Shown here: positions 1-7,694 of the stretch, in pieces
How positions within the stretch are numbered: position 1 is the first letter of the stretch
Layout of the letters: each line of letters opens with the position of its first letter
NCBI GenBank assembly: GCA_964247085.1
Contig: CAXTSX010000008.1
Coordinates: 31,068-95,067 of the forward strand
DNA: 64,000 nt
From: JAAFHZ01 sp964247085
GTDB lineage: Bacteria > Cyanobacteriota > Cyanobacteriia > Cyanobacteriales > Chamaesiphonaceae
Reading direction: 5' to 3'
The notes under the pieces: generated by a model
What the model was told of the DNA's origin: nothing
Database searches by the model: none
Seen by the model: the letters and a program-made list of their open reading frames with translations, nothing else
Program-made: the position numbers and the translations under genes

Positions 1-993
1 ATCGAACACTTCATCACCTGTTGTGACCACGATAGTGTGTTGCTCTTTAGCGATCGAGGGGTGGTTTATCACATTAAGGCTTACCAAATCCCAGCCGCTT
101 CTCGGACGGCCAAAGGATTGCCGTTGGTGCAAATGCTCCCCATTCCCCGCCATGAGAAAATCACCTCTGTGGTGCCGGTGAGCGAATTCAGTGACAACGA
201 ATATCTGGTGATGCTCACCCAAAAGGGTTTCATCAAAAAAACAGCCCTAACTGCTTTTGCTAATATTCGGACTAATGGCCTGATTGCCATCTCTTTGGAA
301 GAAGGCGACCAACTCCGTTGGGTGCGCAGTGCCCGTGCCGAAGATAGTATTATCATCGGTACCAGACTGGGGATGGCCATTCACTTCCGCACTAGTCATG
401 ACCAGCTGCGACCACTGGGGAGAGCTACTCGGGGGGTTCGATCGATGTCCCTCAAAAAAGGTGATGAACTGATTAGTATGGATATTCTACCCAGCCAAGT
501 GGTGGATGCGATCGCCGCTGCTACTGGTGGCGAGGCTACCGAGAGTGATGTCGAGGAGATGGCGATCGAGGCGGTCGATGTTGAGGTGGAAAGCACTGAA
601 GTTGAAACCGAAACCATCGAAAATGAGGCAGTCACTGCTTTAGCCGCTACCGGTCCCTGGGTCTTAGTGGTCACTACCAATGGTTTTGGTAAGCGCGTAC
701 CTGTGAATCAGTTTAGACTGCAACGACGGGCGGGGATGGGGGTGATGGCCACCAAGTTCAAGAAAAAAGGCGATCGAATTGCGGCCTTACGGGTGGTTAA
801 TGCTGATGAGGAGATGATGCTGGTTACTAGTCGGGGTATCATTATCCGGCAAGCCGTCAATGCAATTTCCCACCAATCGCGGATGGCTACTGGAGTTCGA
901 GTTCAGAAGCTAGACAGTGACGATGCTATTTTTGCGGTGGCACTTGTCCCACCGGGCGAAGGTGATAGCGAGTTAGTGGAAGAAGAGGAATAA
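1..993 (+). CDS. gyrA: DNA gyrase subunit A, C-terminal part (5' end outside window)
   Basis: The frame is open from base 1 and ends at TAA 991-993, giving the last ~330 residues. It covers the C-terminal beta-pinwheel that wraps DNA in the A2B2 gyrase. Repeated blade signatures are visible (LLFSDRGVVYHIKAYQIP, LMLTQKGFIKKT, IIIGTRLGMAIHF, LVVTTNGFGKRVPVNQFR, LVTSRGIIIRQ), with R/K-rich strand ends. Between the third and fourth of these blades lies an acidic insert of about 45 residues rich in E, V and T. The tail is also acidic (ELVEEEE). The catalytic Tyr domain is upstream of the window. ParC is the alternative, but the regular blades fit GyrA better. Confidence 0.93.
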   Translation: MEHFITCCDHDSVLLFSDRGVVYHIKAYQIPAASRTAKGLPLVQMLPIPRHEKITSVVPVSEFSDNEYLVMLTQKGFIKKTALTAFANIRTNGLIAISLEEGDQLRWVRSARAEDSIIIGTRLGMAIHFRTSHDQLRPLGRATRGVRSMSLKKGDELISMDILPSQVVDAIAAATGGEATESDVEEMAIEAVDVEVESTEVETETIENEAVTALAATGPWVLVVTTNGFGKRVPVNQFRLQRRAGMGVMATKFKKKGDRIAALRVVNADEEMMLVTSRGIIIRQAVNAISHQSRMATGVRVQKLDSDDAIFAVALVPPGEGDSELVEEEE

Positions 994-1018
994 ACTGTTT
1001 TTGAATCAGGGTAATCAG

Positions 1019-1045
1019 GCTGGAGCTTTAAATCTCCAGCTTTTT
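1019..1045 (+). terminator. Rho-independent terminator of gyrA
   Basis: A 7-bp stem (GCTGGAG / CTCCAGC) with an 8-nt loop is followed directly by TTTTT. It begins 26 bases after the gyrA stop codon. Confidence 0.85.
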
Positions 1046-1109
1046 CGTCAAATGGCTAGACCAAGCTGGAATTAAGCCAGTGCTAAGCCAAGTTTAGTTG
1101 CAATAAGCC

Positions 1110-1514
1110 CTAGCGATCTTGACTGTTGTCTTGGTTATAGATAATAATTGGCTGCTGACCGGGACCCACCTTATAACTGTTTTCCTGCATCAATTCTTGG
1201 GAGCGATGGGTACCAAAAGATCTCTGGAAATTTTCATTGCTCAGTTGCGCCCTTTGTTCGGCCTCTTTGATCACAGACTGTAGTTGATGTAGCTTACTCT
1301 GATGCTCAAAGTTGTACTTGGTTAAGGTCACTAGGGAAACAACACCCAAAATACTGAAGGCCGAATAAATCATAATCTTGCCAACCACCGATAGCAATTT
1401 TTGTTGCTGTACAATGTGGCTTTTTCTGCTGGTTTGGGGATGTGGCCGGAGATTCGCCACGGGGCGACGTTGTTTTAAAGATTTCGTCTGCACAGGGGAT
1501 GGTAAAGCGCTCAT
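1110..1514 (-). CDS. Conserved cyanobacterial single-span membrane protein
   Basis: 134 residues if started at the ATG at 1514 (MSALPSP...). This start is preferred over the ATGs at 1541/1538 because the N-terminus then looks like related cyanobacterial proteins as I recall them. The order is a basic, proline-containing cytoplasmic N-terminus (to ~residue 45), one hydrophobic span (SAFSILGVVSLVTL), then a coiled-coil-like stretch with LHQLQSVIKEAEQRAQL, and a Q/N-rich tail. This layout recalls FtsL/DivIC-type bitopic proteins, but there is no diagnostic motif, so no function is assigned. It is convergent with gyrA. Confidence 0.7.
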   Translation of the reverse strand: MSALPSPVQTKSLKQRRPVANLRPHPQTSRKSHIVQQQKLLSVVGKIMIYSAFSILGVVSLVTLTKYNFEHQSKLHQLQSVIKEAEQRAQLSNENFQRSFGTHRSQELMQENSYKVGPGQQPIIIYNQDNSQDR

Positions 1515-1622
1515 ATGATTTAATTTGCCCAAGATCATCAATAAAATTTGAGGCTATGCAATAAAACAGGGCACTTCACAGTTACCCCGGTCAGACTAGC
1601 ATGTATTTTGCAATGCTACAAG

Positions 1623-1644
1623 AAGTGTGAATTATGTCACACTT
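1623..1644 (-). terminator. Hairpin downstream of psaM
   Basis: A perfect 8-bp inverted repeat (AAGTGTGA / TCACACTT) with a 6-nt loop, starting 10 bases past the psaM stop codon. There is no clear U-tract on the minus strand, so it may be an RNA 3'-end stabiliser rather than a strong terminator. Confidence 0.5.
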
Positions 1645-1653
1645 ATGGTCTAG

Positions 1654-1743
1654 TTACTTATAAAGTTCGGTAGACAGGCGCAAAGCTAAGATGCCAGGAA
1701 TTAGTGCTACTGCTAAAGCAATATAAACTTGAGTATCAGTCAT
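1654..1743 (-). CDS. psaM: Photosystem I subunit XII (PsaM)
   Basis: A 29-residue protein, MTDTQVYIALAVALIPGILA followed by LRLSTELYK, which matches the PsaM pattern. It is a single transmembrane helix ending in the family's L-S-T-E-L-Y-K C-terminus. PsaM is a small thylakoid subunit near PsaB in photosystem I. A good Shine-Dalgarno (GGAGG) lies 9 bases before the ATG. It stands alone here, with its own promoter region shared divergently with terC, which is common for this gene. Confidence 0.93.
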   Translation of the reverse strand: MTDTQVYIALAVALIPGILALRLSTELYK

Positions 1744-1809
1744 TAGTTGATTTTCCTCCATGGGTCATACACAGTTAATACTTCCATTGTTTCTACCAAA
1801 TTTGAGCTT

Positions 1810-1827
1810 TCAGTAAGATTTTGTAAT
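1810..1827 (-). promoter_or_regulatory. Candidate HLR1 (RpaB-binding) element upstream of psaM
   Basis: On the minus strand, ATTACAAA and CTTACTGA are separated by 2 bases. This resembles the HLR1 direct repeat (G/T)TTACA(T/A)(T/A)-N2-repeat bound by RpaB at photosystem I promoters. The first half fits well (7/8) and the second half is weak. It lies about 67 bases upstream of the psaM ATG. Position and target gene fit, but the motif is short. Confidence 0.35.
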
Positions 1828-1884
1828 AACCTGCAATAGTTAAGTTAGACTCGGAGTAGCTAGAATTGTCCTGAATAATCGTTA

Positions 1885-2586
1885 ATGCTAGATCAAATTT
1901 TGCAGTCTCCCTGGCATGTGGGAGCTGAAGTCCCAGCTTTGCTGGTGGTTCTCGTGGCCTTAGAAGCTGTTCTCTCTGCTGACAATGCCATTGCCCTGGC
2001 AGCGATCGCCCAAAACCTTAAGGATGAAAAACTCCGCGATCAAGCTCTGAATTTAGGACTGGTCGTAGCTTATGTTCTACGAATGACCCTCATTCTCACC
2101 GCCACCTGGGTGAATCAATATTGGCAATTTCAGCTTTTGGGGGCAATTTACTTACTGTGGTTAGTCTACCAGCACTTTAGCAATCAACTCGCTGAGGATG
2201 GCACTGAAGTTTCCAAGAGTACCGAATATACATCTCTGTGGCAGGTGATTCCGCTAATTGGGATCACGGATTTAGCCTTTTCCTTGGATAGTGTGACTAC
2301 CGCCACAGCGATCTCCAGTAATACTTGGTTAGTATTGGCCGGAGGGACGATCGGAGTGATTACTTTGCGTTTTATGGCCGGTTTATTTATTCGGTGGTTG
2401 GATGAATATGTGAACTTGGAGAATGCGGGCTATACCACGGTGGGTTTAGTCGGTCTTCGGTTAGCAACTAGAGCGCTGCAACCCAGCCTCGTACCTCCAG
2501 AATGGGTAATGGTAGTAGCTATTGCCTTAATTTTTGCTTGGGGATTTTCGCAAAAAGCGGTGGTTGAAGATGGCCAGAAAGGATGA
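1885..2586 (+). CDS. TerC-family integral membrane protein
   Basis: 233 residues, with about seven hydrophobic spans. Two family motifs with acidic and polar residues inside membrane segments are visible: LSADNAIALAAIA (~residue 31) and FSLDSVTTATAIS (~residue 132). TerC/Alx-type proteins have been linked to metal (notably manganese) export and metalation of exported proteins. In phototrophs the plastid homologue acts in thylakoid biogenesis. The substrate here is inferred, not seen. The 3' end overlaps the next gene by 17 bases, indicating co-translation. Confidence 0.88.
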   Translation: MLDQILQSPWHVGAEVPALLVVLVALEAVLSADNAIALAAIAQNLKDEKLRDQALNLGLVVAYVLRMTLILTATWVNQYWQFQLLGAIYLLWLVYQHFSNQLAEDGTEVSKSTEYTSLWQVIPLIGITDLAFSLDSVTTATAISSNTWLVLAGGTIGVITLRFMAGLFIRWLDEYVNLENAGYTTVGLVGLRLATRALQPSLVPPEWVMVVAIALIFAWGFSQKAVVEDGQKG

Positions 2587-2977
2587 ATCAGTCGATTTGC
2601 AAATCTCTGTCCGGTCTCTGGGCTTAGATCGGATTGAGAGACACCTTATAATTTGTGCGGATGCCAGCAAACCAAAATGTATCGATCGAGCAGCTAGTTT
2701 GATCTCTTGGGACTATCTGAAGCACAGATTGCAAGAACTAGGGCTAGTCCAGCCCCAATCCGATCGCCCCAGTTGTGTTTTTCGCACGAAAGCCAACTGC
2801 TTGCGGGTTTGTCAGCAAGGGCCAATTATGGTGGTTTATCCCGATGGCGTTTGGTACCACTCCGCCACCCCAGCAGTGATTGAGCAAATTATCCAAGAAC
2901 ATATTCTCAATAATCAAGTTGTTTCGGCCTATGCTTTTGTTCAGCAGCCACTTTTGGCTCATATTGATCATGTATAA
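2570..2977 (+). CDS. Thioredoxin-like [2Fe-2S] ferredoxin
   Basis: 135 residues from the ATG at 2570 (MARKDES), which lies inside the end of the TerC gene in another frame. Cysteines at 29, 37, 69, 77 and 81 include the NCLRVC-GP signature followed by VVYPDGVWY, typical of thioredoxin-fold [2Fe-2S] proteins (also seen in NuoE and sucrase/ferredoxin-like families). Four of the five Cys would bind the cluster. It probably carries electrons for an unknown partner. The overlap with TerC suggests a shared function or at least coupled expression. Confidence 0.78.
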   Translation: MARKDESVDLQISVRSLGLDRIERHLIICADASKPKCIDRAASLISWDYLKHRLQELGLVQPQSDRPSCVFRTKANCLRVCQQGPIMVVYPDGVWYHSATPAVIEQIIQEHILNNQVVSAYAFVQQPLLAHIDHV

Positions 2978-3106
2978 GTGGAGCAAAGTGTTCCAGTGTA
3001 CTTAATAAACCGTACAATTACCTAGTGGATTTGTGTGTGATTTTCACATCATGGTTTAAGCCTGCCAGATAATGCCAAACTTAGTTGATAAGATAGCCCA
3101 AAAATC

Positions 3107-3754
3107 ATGAAAGCGTTTAACAGCAAAAATCAAAAGAAATTGTTGCTGGTTGATGATGATCCCAATCTAATTTTGTTAGTCAAAGACTATCTGGAGTTTC
3201 GGGGATACGAAGTTGTTACCGCCGAAAATGGCCGAGAGGCACTAGAGATTTTGGCTAGCGAACTGCCGGATATGATCATCTGCGATATTATGATGCCGGA
3301 AATGGATGGCTATGGGTTCGTGGCAGAGCTGCGTAAACAAAATCAAGCTAGTTGGATTCCGGTACTATTCTTATCGGCCAAGGGTCAAAGTCAAGATCGG
3401 ATTAAGGGTCTGAACTTAGGCGCGGATGTCTATATGGTCAAGCCCTTTGAGCCAGAGGAATTGGTGGCTCAGGTGGAATCCTCACTCAAACAATCGGGTC
3501 GATTGATTCAGCATGGCGATACTGGGACTCTCAATGACACGATGATTCAGGTGAATCCGTCAGTGGAGTTAACGCCCACGGAAGTTAAGGTGGTGCAGCT
3601 AGTAGCTAAAGGATTGGCCAATAAAGATATTGCCCAACAGATGAGCCTCAGTCAAAGAACTGTGGAAAGCCATGTTTCCAATATGTTGGGCAAGACTGGC
3701 TTAAATAACCGCACGGAGTTGGCGCGGTGGGCGATCGAATGCCGGATGGCTTAG
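3107..3754 (+). CDS. rre1: NarL/FixJ-type response regulator, Rre1/Ycf29-like
   Basis: 215 residues. The receiver domain (11-130) has the acidic pair D16-D17, phospho-acceptor D60 in CDIMMPEMDGYG, and the conserved Lys in MVKPFEPEE. A LuxR-type HTH (about 148-212) carries LTPTEVKVVQLVAKGLANKDIA and LSQRTVESHVSNML. The sequence closely follows the cyanobacterial Rre1 / plastid Ycf29 regulator, which pairs with Hik2/Hik34-type kinases in stress and redox responses. Family is certain. The rre1 name rests on recalled similarity. It stands alone, with a 129-base upstream region. Confidence 0.8.
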   Translation: MKAFNSKNQKKLLLVDDDPNLILLVKDYLEFRGYEVVTAENGREALEILASELPDMIICDIMMPEMDGYGFVAELRKQNQASWIPVLFLSAKGQSQDRIKGLNLGADVYMVKPFEPEELVAQVESSLKQSGRLIQHGDTGTLNDTMIQVNPSVELTPTEVKVVQLVAKGLANKDIAQQMSLSQRTVESHVSNMLGKTGLNNRTELARWAIECRMA

Positions 3755-3841
3755 TGCGCAATGGGAATTGTTCCGCCAATTAGCCCTGCTCATTAGCCTA
3801 ATTGGTTGGCCATAATCGCAATATCTCTTGAATTGTCGATT

Positions 3842-4573
3842 ATGACCTACAGCCTGCGGATTACGGACATGCCAGTGGATGAAAGACCACGGGAAAGGCT
3901 GCTATCGCATGGAGCCAAACAACTCAGTACCGCCGAGCTAATGGCGATCTTATTAGGTACCGGACAAGGACCGGGTAAGCTGTCTGCGGTGGGGTTAGGA
4001 ACCTATATTTTGTCGCAATTAGGACAGTCCCAGCGCGATCCGCTCGAAAAGTTGCGCGAAATTACCCCGGCTGAGCTGACCACAATTCTCGGAGTAGGTC
4101 CGGCCAAAGCAGCTACCATCTTGGCTGGCATTGAACTAGGCAAAAGAACTTTTCAAATTAAACCGGGCGAAAAGACAATTATTGATAGTCCGGGGGCGGC
4201 AGCAGCGGTTTTAAGTCATGACTTGATGTGGATGACGCAGGAAAAATTTGCAGTGGTGTTACTCGATGTCAAAAATCGGTTATTGGGTAATCACATTATT
4301 ACGATCGGCACTGCCACCGAGACTCTTGCTCCACCCCGAGAAATTTTTCGGGAAGTGCTACGTCAAGGAGCCACTCGGGTAATTGTGGCGCACAATCACC
4401 CCAGCGGTAGCCTGGATCCCAGTGCGGAGGATCTGAGTTTGACTAAACAGTTGTTAGCTGGTTCTGAATTGTTGAATATTCCGCTCCTCGACCATCTGAT
4501 TTTGGGTAATGGTGATTGGAGTAGCCTGCGCCAGACCACTGATCTGTGGCAGGCTTATCCCCAAGCGGCTTAG
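3842..4573 (+). CDS. radC: RadC-family JAB/MPN domain protein
   Basis: 243 residues from ATG 3842 (MTYSLRITDMP), chosen over 3806 because the family begins with the I/R-D-MP-x-DE-RPRERL motif. An N-terminal helix-hairpin-helix region (about 70-100, ILGVGPAKA) precedes the MPN/JAB domain with H184-x-H186-x10-D197 (AHNHPSGSLDPSAED), the JAMM zinc motif. The family was named for DNA repair, but its biochemical role is unsettled. It is convergent with the EF-G paralogue, with only two bases between the stop codons. Confidence 0.92.
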   Translation: MTYSLRITDMPVDERPRERLLSHGAKQLSTAELMAILLGTGQGPGKLSAVGLGTYILSQLGQSQRDPLEKLREITPAELTTILGVGPAKAATILAGIELGKRTFQIKPGEKTIIDSPGAAAAVLSHDLMWMTQEKFAVVLLDVKNRLLGNHIITIGTATETLAPPREIFREVLRQGATRVIVAHNHPSGSLDPSAEDLSLTKQLLAGSELLNIPLLDHLILGNGDWSSLRQTTDLWQAYPQAA

Positions 4574-4575
4574 AG

Positions 4576-6594
4576 CTAGGTGCTAACTGGCGGGGTCAGG
4601 ATCCGATCGATCATATTTTCCGGCACTTCTTGCAGATGATGATCCGCCCAAGTGAAGCAGCCGACCCCCAAAGATAGAGAGCGTAGCTCCACAATAAAAT
4701 TTTGCATTTCGGCTTGAGGCAGATAGGCATCCACTACATCCCAGCGAGTCCAGCCCACTTTGGTATCGTAGCCCAAGATTTGGCCACGATGGCCGCTGAC
4801 TAGTTGCAAAACCTTGGCGGTGAATTCTTCGGGAACGGAGATTTGAATGGTTTCGATCGGCTCCAATAAAGTAGGCTGGCATTTCTGCATGCCTTCGGTC
4901 ATGGCCAACCGGGCGGCATTTTTAAAGGCTTGCTCCGAACTATCCACAGCGTGATAAGAACCATTGGTGAGGGTCACCGCCAAATCCACCACCGGGAAGC
5001 CCAGCGGGCCGTGAGCGAGGTAGTCCCGCACGCCAGTTTCGACACCAGGAATATATTGCTTCGGCACGGCACCACCGACAATCTTTTCTTGGAAGCTAAA
5101 GCCTGTTCCCCTGGGCAGCGGCTGGATATTTAAATAGACATCTCCAAACTGTCCATGACCGCCGGACTGGTGTTTGTAACGACCATGGCTGTCGGCCAGG
5201 GGTTGCCTGATGGTTTCTTTGTAGGCAATCTGGGGCAAATGAGTTTGCATTGGTAAGTTATATTTGCGGCGCAGTCGATCGAGCGTCACTTGCAAATGAA
5301 TCTCGCCCTGTCCCCAGAGAATGACTTCGTGGGTGTCGCCATGCTGTTCCCAGTGGAGTGCCGGATCTTCTTCACAGATTTTGCTCAAAGCTGCACTGAG
5401 TTTCACTTCATGATTGCGGTTGCTGGGGACGATCGCTAGGGCATAGACCGGTGGTAGTGGTGTAGCTGTCGGTAAATCGTGTGTGATGGGTCGATTGCTG
5501 AGAGTGGTGCCAGTCTTTACCCCTTCTAGCCGTCCTAAGGCCACGATTTCACCGGCCTGGGCCATCTGGAGGCTGTGACTCTGTTGACCTTGCAGTCGAT
5601 AAATACCGCTAGTCCTGATCCCATTAAGGGTCATGCCATCGGTCAACATTCCTTGCCAGACTCGCACCAGCGACATTTTGCCACCTTGGAGGGTATAGAA
5701 AGTCTTGAGCACCTGTGCCATCACCCCATCACCAAGTTTTAGATCGCGGCGGGTGGCGGTGGCACTAGCATCGGGCGCTTCGCGCACTAGGGCTTGCAGC
5801 AACGACAGCACCCCATAGTCTCTGTCTGTCTCACCCAAACAGACCGGGACTACTAAATCGGCACCCAATTCCAAGCGCAGGTCGCGCATAATATCAGCGG
5901 AGCTAGGTTCGATTTCGTCTAATAACTTCTCGAGTAAGTGGTCATCAAAGTTGGCTAGTTCTTCTAGCATTTCGGTGCGGGCTACTTTTTCGGCAATCTG
6001 CAAATGAGCGGGAAAAGCAACAGGTTTGTTGCTACCAGACTGATAGTGATAGGCTTGTTCGGTCACTAGATCGATGAATCCCAACAGTTCGGTGCCTTGC
6101 TGAATGGGATACTGATGGGCAATCAGGGGACGGCTAGAAACGTGCTGTAAAGCATGAAGTAAATCAATGAATTCGACGTTCGATCGATCCATTTTGTTGA
6201 CAAATACTAAATGGGGGATTTCCCAGTCGTCTAAAAATTTAAATAGGGGAGAGAGAGTCAAAGCTCTTTCAATCACTGGCTCACAGACTATGACAGCGAT
6301 ATCCACACCCGTCAGAGCATTGTAGGTTTCTTGACTGAATTCGATCGAACCGGGGCAATCAATAAAAGTGAACTGCACGTCTTCGTAGGTAGCAGTGGCC
6401 GCAGTAATTTCGACACTCATCTGTCGATCGCGGGCTTCCGGGATGTTATCCCCCACAGTATTGCGGTTTTTGACTTGTCCTTTGCGCGAAATACTGTGGG
6501 TAAGGGCGAGAATGCTTTCTAGTAATGTCGTTTTGCCACTGAGATAGGGGCCAACTAGGCCCACGTTACAGATCCGGCTGCTGCTGGCTTTCAT
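4576..6594 (-). CDS. EF-G-like translational GTPase (second EF-G type)
   Basis: 672 residues from ATG 6594. An upstream ATG at 6693 would add an unlikely Pro-rich extension. The order is: G domain with P-loop GPYLSGKT (15-22), switch I region ending RQMSVEIT, DCPGS (79-83) where most EF-Gs have D-x-PGH, and NKMD (133-136); then domains II-V with the EF-G domain IV/V pattern (GAVPKQYIPGVETGV, GHRGQILGYD). The replacement of the catalytic switch-II His by Ser83, and the overall divergence, mark an EF-G paralogue like the group including Thermus EF-G-2, not the housekeeping FusA. The role is unknown: perhaps translocation/recycling under special conditions or ribosome binding. Confidence 0.85.
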   Translation of the reverse strand: MKASSSRICNVGLVGPYLSGKTTLLESILALTHSISRKGQVKNRNTVGDNIPEARDRQMSVEITAATATYEDVQFTFIDCPGSIEFSQETYNALTGVDIAVIVCEPVIERALTLSPLFKFLDDWEIPHLVFVNKMDRSNVEFIDLLHALQHVSSRPLIAHQYPIQQGTELLGFIDLVTEQAYHYQSGSNKPVAFPAHLQIAEKVARTEMLEELANFDDHLLEKLLDEIEPSSADIMRDLRLELGADLVVPVCLGETDRDYGVLSLLQALVREAPDASATATRRDLKLGDGVMAQVLKTFYTLQGGKMSLVRVWQGMLTDGMTLNGIRTSGIYRLQGQQSHSLQMAQAGEIVALGRLEGVKTGTTLSNRPITHDLPTATPLPPVYALAIVPSNRNHEVKLSAALSKICEEDPALHWEQHGDTHEVILWGQGEIHLQVTLDRLRRKYNLPMQTHLPQIAYKETIRQPLADSHGRYKHQSGGHGQFGDVYLNIQPLPRGTGFSFQEKIVGGAVPKQYIPGVETGVRDYLAHGPLGFPVVDLAVTLTNGSYHAVDSSEQAFKNAARLAMTEGMQKCQPTLLEPIETIQISVPEEFTAKVLQLVSGHRGQILGYDTKVGWTRWDVVDAYLPQAEMQNFIVELRSLSLGVGCFTWADHHLQEVPENMIDRILTPPVST

Positions 6595-6922
6595 GACTGA
6601 ACCTCTAGGAGGATGAGAAATGGATGAGCAGAAGTCAGCGATTCCGAATGGTTGCCCGGGAGTCCCCGATGGAGGACTATGGATACTCCCCAAATTTGGT
6701 CGGCGGGGGGCAAGGATTGGTTTTTTTCACCAACATCTGCGGGTAGCAGCGCTCTTGATTAAATATTTTCTAACGGAGCACTACCTGCGGATACAGTCTG
6801 TATTTAATTTTGCTAATATTTATGTCTCTCACAGTAGGCTTAATCGTTGTTGGTTCGATCGTATTTCTACAGAACTTAATAATCATCATTGATGCATATT
6901 CTTGACCCTGGAACAAAATACC
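6595..6922. other. Intergenic region, no convincing gene
   Basis: This stretch lies upstream of the EF-G paralogue and downstream of psaL. I looked specifically for psaI next to psaL and did not find it. Only short unsupported frames are present, for example a 27-codon hydrophobic frame from ATG 6822. The AT-rich part near 6750-6900 probably holds no promoter for psaL, since that operon reads toward this region. Confidence 0.5.
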
Positions 6923-6954
6923 AAAAAATTAGAGGCGTATTGCCATACGCCTCT
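6923..6954 (-). terminator. Rho-independent terminator of psaF-psaJ-psaL
   Basis: A palindromic stem AGAGGCGTA / TACGCCTCT (6931-6954) is followed on the minus strand by AA then TTTTTT. It lies 27 bases past the psaL stop codon, as expected for the end of the PSI operon. Confidence 0.85.
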
Positions 6955-6980
6955 ATTGGAAGATATTTGGACTACAACTT

Positions 6981-7454
6981 TTAAAAAGGAGCCAAACTAT
7001 TAAGCATAGGAATATTAGCCAATAATACATAGCCAAAACCCGCACCGCCCATGCCACCAATCAAAAAGCCAGTAGTAAACTCATTCCAACCCGCTTGACC
7101 TTTGAGGTCGGCAGGCATGTTCGGAACAGTCACACTAGCTAAAGGAGGCGCAGGCATGACACTGGAGTACAGTGATAAGCAAACAGTCAAAATTACTACC
7201 AAGCCAATAGTTGCCAGCAAACCGGACAAATGGGCATGTTCGCCGTTCCGCTGTGGACCTAGCAAAGTGAAAGGACCAATTAGCAAATAGCCATGTGCCA
7301 TGCCTACTTCTAAGCCCCGGCGCTGTGCCGATAGACCTTGACGGTAAGCAGGTAAATTGCTGATAAAAGCTTTAACAATACCGGAGGCATTGACCGGAGT
7401 TGCTAAGTTACCGATTTGGCTGTCGCCAACATTAGTTACAACTTGATTAGGCAT
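6981..7454 (-). CDS. psaL: Photosystem I subunit XI (PsaL)
   Basis: 157 residues. The PsaL core is clear: NLATPVNAS, LPAYRQGLSAQRRGLEVGMAHGY, PFTLLGP, and the final helix with FLIGGMGGAGFGY. PsaL binds chlorophyll and forms the contact face between PSI monomers in trimers or tetramers. The loop between helices 2 and 3 (about 98-122) is long and proline-rich (PAPPLASVTVPNMP), like that of Nostoc-type PsaL and unlike the shorter loop of trimer-forming Synechocystis. There is no psaI downstream. It is third in the operon after psaF and psaJ, with a hairpin between psaJ and psaL. Confidence 0.96.
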   Translation of the reverse strand: MPNQVVTNVGDSQIGNLATPVNASGIVKAFISNLPAYRQGLSAQRRGLEVGMAHGYLLIGPFTLLGPQRNGEHAHLSGLLATIGLVVILTVCLSLYSSVMPAPPLASVTVPNMPADLKGQAGWNEFTTGFLIGGMGGAGFGYVLLANIPMLNSLAPF

Positions 7455-7486
7455 TAGGAACCTCTCTAATAAAGATTAAATATTAT

Positions 7487-7520
7487 GGTGATAAATAGCG
7501 CCTGAGCGTTATTTATCACC
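7487..7520 (-). promoter_or_regulatory. Stable hairpin between psaJ and psaL
   Basis: A perfect 11-bp inverted repeat (GGTGATAAATA / TATTTATCACC) flanks a 12-base loop which itself can pair GCG with CGC. It starts 7 bases after the psaJ stop and ends 33 bases before the psaL ATG. There is no U-tract on the minus strand, so it looks more like an RNA processing or stabilising element, or a leaky attenuator, than a terminator. Confidence 0.6.
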
Positions 7521-7526
7521 GTTTCA

Positions 7527-7652
7527 CTACAAAGGATGAAAGAGGAGATCGGGGAAGAAGCGATTGAATTCAATCAAAATCCCAGCAGTGAAGGTCATCC
7601 ACAGGGCGGCTACTACTGGTGCAGTGCTCAAAAATTTAACGAAGTGATCCAT
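7527..7652 (-). CDS. psaJ: Photosystem I subunit IX (PsaJ)
   Basis: 41 residues: MDHFVKFLSTAPVVAALWMT, then a continuous hydrophobic helix to GILIEFNRFFPDLLFHPL, the PsaJ end signature. It is a single-span thylakoid protein that stabilises PsaF and binds chlorophyll and carotenoid. The start is 42 bases after the psaF stop, so it is co-transcribed. The residues match known PsaJ proteins nearly position by position. Confidence 0.96.
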   Translation of the reverse strand: MDHFVKFLSTAPVVAALWMTFTAGILIEFNRFFPDLLFHPL

Positions 7653-7694
7653 GAATGGTTCTCCAGAATTGATGTCGTGAGTCAATAACTATTT

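Noticed and set aside
6822..6905. 27-codon hydrophobic frame near psaL, checked as a possible psaI or other photosystem peptide
   Set aside because: It is on the plus strand, has no ribosome site, and does not resemble PsaI or other known small photosynthetic subunits.
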